Assembly (NCBI GenBank): GCA_964524185.1
Contig: CAZGCI010000075.1
Coordinates: forward strand, 1-19,642
Origin: Thiohalocapsa sp964524185
Lineage (GTDB): Bacteria; Pseudomonadota; Gammaproteobacteria; Chromatiales; Chromatiaceae
Direction: 5' to 3'
Length of the DNA stretch: 19,642 bases
Part shown: in pieces, positions 16,487 to 19,642 of the stretch
Layout: the number at the start of each line of letters is the position of its first letter
Position numbering within the stretch: position 1 is the first letter of the stretch
Program-made: the position numbers and the translations under genes
The notes under the pieces: generated by a model
Database searches by the model: none
What the model saw: the letters and a program-made list of their open reading frames with translations, nothing else
Told to the model about the DNA's origin: nothing

Positions 16487-17464
16487 CTAGTCTTCCGCGG
16501 CGTCCGGGAAGACCTGCATGAAGTCATCCTTGATCGAGACGATCACCCAACCCTTGTCGGCCGCGTCGTCGAGCCCCCGGTCCAGCTTGCCGATGTGGCT
16601 GTCGCGGTCGTAGGCGTACTCGCGCGCCGAATCGTCGTGGCGCAGCAGCAGCCCGAGCCGCTTGCCCTCGCCCGCCGTGGTCCATTCCAGCATCTCGTAA
16701 TCACCATCCGAGTTGCCGAAGGCGAGAATCGGCCGCCGGCCGATGTGCCGCTGGATGCCGACCGGCTTGCCTGCCTTGTCGTCGATGAAGGCGATCTCTG
16801 GCTTGCGCAAGATCTGCGGCGCATCGCCCTCGATGCTGTACTCCAAGGCCATCTGCGAGCCCACCACCTGTTCCGGCGGGATGCCATAGACCGCCTCGGT
16901 CCAGGGGCGCAGAAAGGCGATGCCGCCGCCGGAGACGATGAACGTCCTAAAGCCGTTGGTGCGCAGGTAGGCCAGCAGTTCGAGCATCGGCTGGTAGACC
17001 AGCTCCGTGTACGGCCGCTCGAAGCGCGGATGCCGGGCCTCGTCTAGCCAGGCCATGGCCGTCGCGGCAAAGGCCTCGGTGCTCATGCCCGCGTGGCTCG
17101 CCATCAAGAGCGTCATCAGCCCCTCCATGCCTGCCTCGCCAAGGGCCTGCTTGTCACCCTCCAGCGCCGCCTTGAAGGGCTGCTGCTCCTGCCATGCCGG
17201 GTGCTGATCGGCGAGCGCCTTGAGCCGGTCCAGCGCAAAGGCAAGCTGGGTGTACATGGGCTGTTCCACCCAGAGCGTGCCGTCGTTGTCAAACACGGCG
17301 ATGCGCTCGGGCTCGGGCACGAAGTCGGCACCACCCTCGGTGGTGACAGCCTGCACGAACGCAACGACGGACTGTTTGGCGCCGCCGTCGGTCCAGGACG
17401 GAAGCGGATCGGCGGTGGCCGACACCGCGACCACAAGCATGAGCACAAGGGCTGGAATTCGCAT
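16487..17464 (-). CDS. Periplasmic HAD-superfamily phosphatase
   Basis: The 325-residue product begins with a signal peptide (MRIPALVLMLVVAVSATADP), so it should be exported. HAD motifs are clear: motif I FDNDGTLW, with nucleophile D59 and D61; motif II at VSGGG, with S178; a likely motif III Lys within FIDDKAGK (K230); and motif IV GNSDGDYEM, with D253 and D255. A long alpha-helical cap lies between motifs I and II (about 65-170). This supports hydrolysis of a phosphomonoester in the periplasm; the substrate is unknown. ATG 17464 follows CCGGAGACTATC, a good ribosome site; the longer open frame to 17758 is rejected. It lies on the same strand as the second sulfatase, the barrel remnant and the small pseudogene. 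Functional linkage to sulfatase maturation or use is only suggested by position. Confidence 0.88.
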   Translation of the reverse strand: MRIPALVLMLVVAVSATADPLPSWTDGGAKQSVVAFVQAVTTEGGADFVPEPERIAVFDNDGTLWVEQPMYTQLAFALDRLKALADQHPAWQEQQPFKAALEGDKQALGEAGMEGLMTLLMASHAGMSTEAFAATAMAWLDEARHPRFERPYTELVYQPMLELLAYLRTNGFRTFIVSGGGIAFLRPWTEAVYGIPPEQVVGSQMALEYSIEGDAPQILRKPEIAFIDDKAGKPVGIQRHIGRRPILAFGNSDGDYEMLEWTTAGEGKRLGLLLRHDDSAREYAYDRDSHIGKLDRGLDDAADKGWVIVSIKDDFMQVFPDAAED

Positions 17465-17506
17465 GGATAGTCTCCGGAAGAAGTGAAGAAGTGACGAAGT
17501 CGCATC

Positions 17507-17531
17507 GGCATCTCGAACCCTTCGAGACGCC
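17507..17531 (-). promoter_or_regulatory. Hairpin upstream of the HAD gene
   Basis: TCTCGAA-CCC-TTCGAGA (17511-17527) is a perfect 7-bp stem, extended by GGC/GCC after one mismatch. It lies one base past the upstream pseudogene stop and about 43 bases before the HAD start. It could be a processing or attenuation site, or the old terminator of the broken gene. Confidence 0.4.
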
Positions 17532-17816
17532 CTATAAGAGCCCGAAAATGTACTCGAGCGCGGCATGGTTGTCGCGGGCCGGATAGTAGGAATCGATGTC
17601 GCCGGCGAAGGTCTACTGGCTGATCTCGCCGGCAGAGAGCTTGCTGGCCTCGTCGCGGAAGTCGTCGTCGTCGCCGCTGACGTCCAGCAGGCAGTTGAGC
17701 GGTTGGGCACCGATCTTTTGCTTGCCGCAGTTGGACGCGATGCTGCTTGGAAAGGCATTGGACTGGGGCGTTTCCAATGCCATCAGATCAGCCCTGATCG
17801 CAACTCCGTCCACCAC
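17532..17816 (-). pseudogene. Unidentified small gene with internal amber codon
   Basis: The minus-strand frame from GTG 17816 reads LMALETPQSNAFPSSIASNC, then GKQKIGAQPLNCLLDVSGDD and FRDEASKLSAGEISQ. It meets TAG at 17613-17615 and continues TFAGDIDSYYPARDNHAALE and YIFGLL before a second stop at 17532-17534. Both halves look like real coding sequence, and the amber probably replaced CAG. Two cysteines (SNC and LNC) could form a disulfide if the protein is exported. I do not recognise the family. The N-terminal side begins immediately at a REP-like hairpin, so a longer original gene may have been truncated there. Confidence 0.55.
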
Positions 17817-17819
17817 CGC

Positions 17820-17873
17820 AGGAGCGCCGCCCTCGGCGCGACGGGCGCCCAGTCGCGGCGGGGCGCCGCTCCT
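17820..17873. repeat. REP-like GC-rich hairpin
   Basis: The left arm AGGAGCGCCGCCCTCGGCGC (from 17820) pairs imperfectly with the right arm TCGCGGCGGGGCGCCGCTCC (17853-17872) across a short loop. This AGGAGCG...CGCTCCT pattern is a common intergenic palindrome in GC-rich gammaproteobacteria. Confidence 0.7.
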
Positions 17874-18010
17874 ACGGGGTCAACGCCTGGACGGTGTTAT
17901 GGTCAAGGCCATCGGATCGCCTCCACAGCCGGACAGAGCGAGACATACGGCCGCAATGGCCATGGAGACAGGTTTCAATTCGTGCATCGCCGTGGTTCCG
18001 ATAGACATTG

Positions 18011-18175
18011 AACCTAAAAAGAGCAGTTGACCGCTTCCGCATGTTTGCAAGTGACTGTGCTGATTGCGATTTAGGTGCGTTCTTCAAGTCACCCACTGGG
18101 TGAAGGGCGCTACGGTCGCCATGGCACGCCCCGCGGGACGCACCCTGACGACCGTCCAACTGCTCTTTTTAGGTT
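18011..18175. mobile_element. MITE-like element with perfect 19-bp terminal inverted repeats
   Basis: The left end AACCTAAAAAGAGCAGTTG (18011-18029) is the exact reverse complement of 18157-18175. The 165-bp interior encodes no transposase. It holds CACCCACTGGGTG (18090-18102) and a near-palindrome around CCGCGGG (18123-18144) that pairs fully with G-U wobbles when read from the minus strand. Partial copies occur at 6802-6829 and 14051-14232. No clear target duplication is seen. Confidence 0.85.
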
Positions 18176-18206
18176 GAACCGTCCTGAAGCACCGCCGCGC
18201 GGTCCG

Positions 18207-18420
18207 TCAGCACTCGACAGTGGCCCCGAGCACCAGGCCGTCAATGCGAAGCGTGTCCAGGGTCTTGTTGCTACCCTGCTGGTCGTGGAGCCAGCGCATG
18301 GTAGGTGAGCCCGAACTCGCCCCCAGCCGAGCCGATAGCCGAACCAATAGGCGAGACCGGTCTGGAGCTTGGTCGTGAAGTCCGTCTCGCCGGTGCCCTG
18401 CCCTCCACGAAGCCACCCCG
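18207..18420 (-). pseudogene. Outer-membrane barrel protein, C-terminal remnant
   Basis: On the minus strand one frame gives GTGETDFTTKLQTGLAYWFG and YRLGWG. A second continues EFGLTYHALA, and a third ends DQQGSNKTLDTLRIDGLVLG followed by ATVEC and stop. Two frameshifts are therefore needed to read the original tail. The alternating-strand pattern and LRIDGLVLGATVEC-like ending suggest a porin or OmpW-like barrel. It begins about 30 bases after the second sulfatase stop, so it was probably its operon partner. Only about 70 codons remain. Confidence 0.6.
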
Positions 18421-18449
18421 ATCAGACCTGATCGAGGCGGGCGTCGGGC

Positions 18450-19642
18450 TCAGCCGCCGGACGGGGTCAGCTTCTCCATGACCTGATCGAGGCTGAAGCT
18501 CGCCGCCTTCTGCCGCGGCGGGAACTCCTGGAAGGTAGCCAAGAACTTGCCGACGTAGGCCTGCGCCGGCACCAGCAGGTAGGCGCGGTCGAGCAGCCAG
18601 TCATAGTAGGTGTTGGACGTGATCTCCGCACGCTCATAGGGGTCGCGGCGCAGGTTGGAGATCAAGGGCACGCGCAGCGGGATGAAGGGCTCCATCCAGA
18701 CGCGGAAGGTGCCGGCGGTCTTCTGCTCCATGAAGATCAGCTTCCAGTCGTCATAGCGCAGCGCCGTCAGGTCGCCGTCGTCCGAGAAGTAGAAGATCTC
18801 GTGGCGCGGGCTCGCGTCGGTCTCGCCGGTGAGCAGCGGCAGCATGTTGTAGCCGTCCAGGTGCACCTTGTAGGCGCGGCCCATGGCCGGCACCGAGATG
18901 CCCTGCTTCAGGCGCTCCTTGCCCTCCGGGTCGCCGGCAGCGGCGACGAACGTCGGCAGCCAGTCCATGTGGTGGACGATCTCGTTGGTCCACTCACCGG
19001 CCGGGATCTTGCCGGGCCAGCGCACCATGGCCGGTACGCGCCAGCCGCCCTCCCAATTGGTGTTCTTCTCGCCGCGGAACGGCGTGGAGGCGGCATCGGG
19101 CCAGGTGTTGTAGTGCGGACCGTTGTCGGTGGAATAGAAAACGATCGTGTCGTCGGCGATGCCGAGTTCATCGAGCTTGTCCAGGAACTTGCCGATGTGC
19201 ATATCGTGCTCGACCATGCCGTCGGAGTACTCGTCCTGACCGGAGATCCCGCGCAGTGCCGGTTTCACGTGGGTGCGGAAGTGCATCCGGGTGCCGCTCC
19301 ACCACACGAACCAGGGGTTGCCCGCCTCGGTCTGCTCCTCGATGAAGGCGATGGCGCGATCGGAGGTCTCGTCGTCGACGGTCTCCATGCGCTTCTTGGT
19401 CAGCGGCCCGGTATCCTCGATCTTCTGGCTGCCATCCGGCAGCGCCCAGGAGTGGATCACCCCGCGGGGACCGTACTGCTCCTGGAAGGTCTTGCCGTTG
19501 GCCAGCACCATCTCGCCCGGGTAGTCCTCGTTCTCCGGCTCCTCCTCGGCGTTGAGGTGATACAAGTTGCCGAAGAACTCGTCGAAACCGTGGTTGGTCG
19601 GCAGGTGCTCGTCGCGGTCGCCGAGGTGGTTCTTGCCGAACT
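18450..19642 (-). CDS. Second sulfatase, N-terminus cut by window edge
   Basis: The open frame covers the C-terminal 397 residues of an alkaline-phosphatase-superfamily sulfatase and runs off the right edge. It starts in the window at FGKNHLGDRDEHLPTNHGFD, equivalent to residues around 133 of the first sulfatase. Shared blocks include FFGNLYHLNAEEEPE, ETVDDE, FYSTDNGPHYNTWPDAASTP (the late metal-binding DNG segment), FRGEKNTNWEGGWRVPAMVR and YKVHLDGYNMLPLLTGE. The formylglycine motif and signal peptide lie outside the window. It is clearly a paralogue rather than a recent duplicate, since many positions differ. It lies upstream of a barrel remnant and, beyond the MITE, a HAD phosphatase on the same strand. 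Substrate unknown. Confidence 0.92.
   Translation of the reverse strand, partial: FGKNHLGDRDEHLPTNHGFDEFFGNLYHLNAEEEPENEDYPGEMVLANGKTFQEQYGPRGVIHSWALPDGSQKIEDTGPLTKKRMETVDDETSDRAIAFIEEQTEAGNPWFVWWSGTRMHFRTHVKPALRGISGQDEYSDGMVEHDMHIGKFLDKLDELGIADDTIVFYSTDNGPHYNTWPDAASTPFRGEKNTNWEGGWRVPAMVRWPGKIPAGEWTNEIVHHMDWLPTFVAAAGDPEGKERLKQGISVPAMGRAYKVHLDGYNMLPLLTGETDASPRHEIFYFSDDGDLTALRYDDWKLIFMEQKTAGTFRVWMEPFIPLRVPLISNLRRDPYERAEITSNTYYDWLLDRAYLLVPAQAYVGKFLATFQEFPPRQKAASFSLDQVMEKLTPSGG

Noticed and set aside
17465..17758. N-terminal extension of the HAD gene to 17758
   Set aside because: The extension is Ser/Thr/Arg-rich shadow sequence overlapping another remnant, while ATG 17464 starts a clean signal peptide after GGAG.

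Overview
The window is high-GC DNA, most likely from a sulfur-oxidising or purple sulfur gammaproteobacterium of the Chromatiales type. That placement is an inference from the DAB inorganic-carbon uptake genes, the many degraded insertion sequences and the REP-like intergenic repeats. No rRNA or other lineage marker is present.

Region 1 (1-6.3 kb, + strand) is the most intact part. It holds dabB and dabA, which encode the two subunits of the DAB bicarbonate/CO2 accumulation complex. dabA keeps its carbonic-anhydrase-like zinc residues. Next comes a soluble PDC/Cache-type sensor protein whose 3' end runs out of frame into a truncated, frameshifted UspE-like universal stress protein remnant.

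Region 2 (6.3-8.6 kb) is a graveyard. It contains an N-terminal IS91-family transposase fragment, one end of a dispersed inverted-repeat element, a ParE/RelE toxin tail, a broken FUSC/DUF2955 membrane protein and the terminal sequence of an IS91-type element.

Region 3 (8.6-11.2 kb) is intact: a secreted sulfatase (- strand) transcribed divergently from an AraC-family regulator (+ strand), which is its likely controller.

Region 4 (11.2-16.4 kb) is a second mosaic. It contains an internally deleted IS1380 transposase, an IS91 N-terminal fragment joined in frame to a Cache-domain tail, and an apparently intact outer-membrane beta-barrel gene. These are followed by REP-like repeats, a truncated and frameshifted trpE, the IS91 C-terminal part, and a second copy of the IS91-type end.

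Region 5 (16.5-19.6 kb, - strand) holds a periplasmic HAD phosphatase, a small pseudogene with an internal amber codon, a REP-like hairpin and a 165-bp MITE-like element with perfect 19-bp inverted ends. It ends with a decayed outer-membrane protein tail and a second sulfatase that runs off the right edge.

The functional core is therefore carbon concentration on the left and two exported sulfatases with associated envelope genes on the right. IS91-type remnants and small inverted-repeat elements separate them and have left at least eight broken genes. I did not find a convincing wholly new system. The best leads are the two parallel IS91 'brackets' around foreign genes, the MITE-like family, and the sulfatase / barrel / HAD association.
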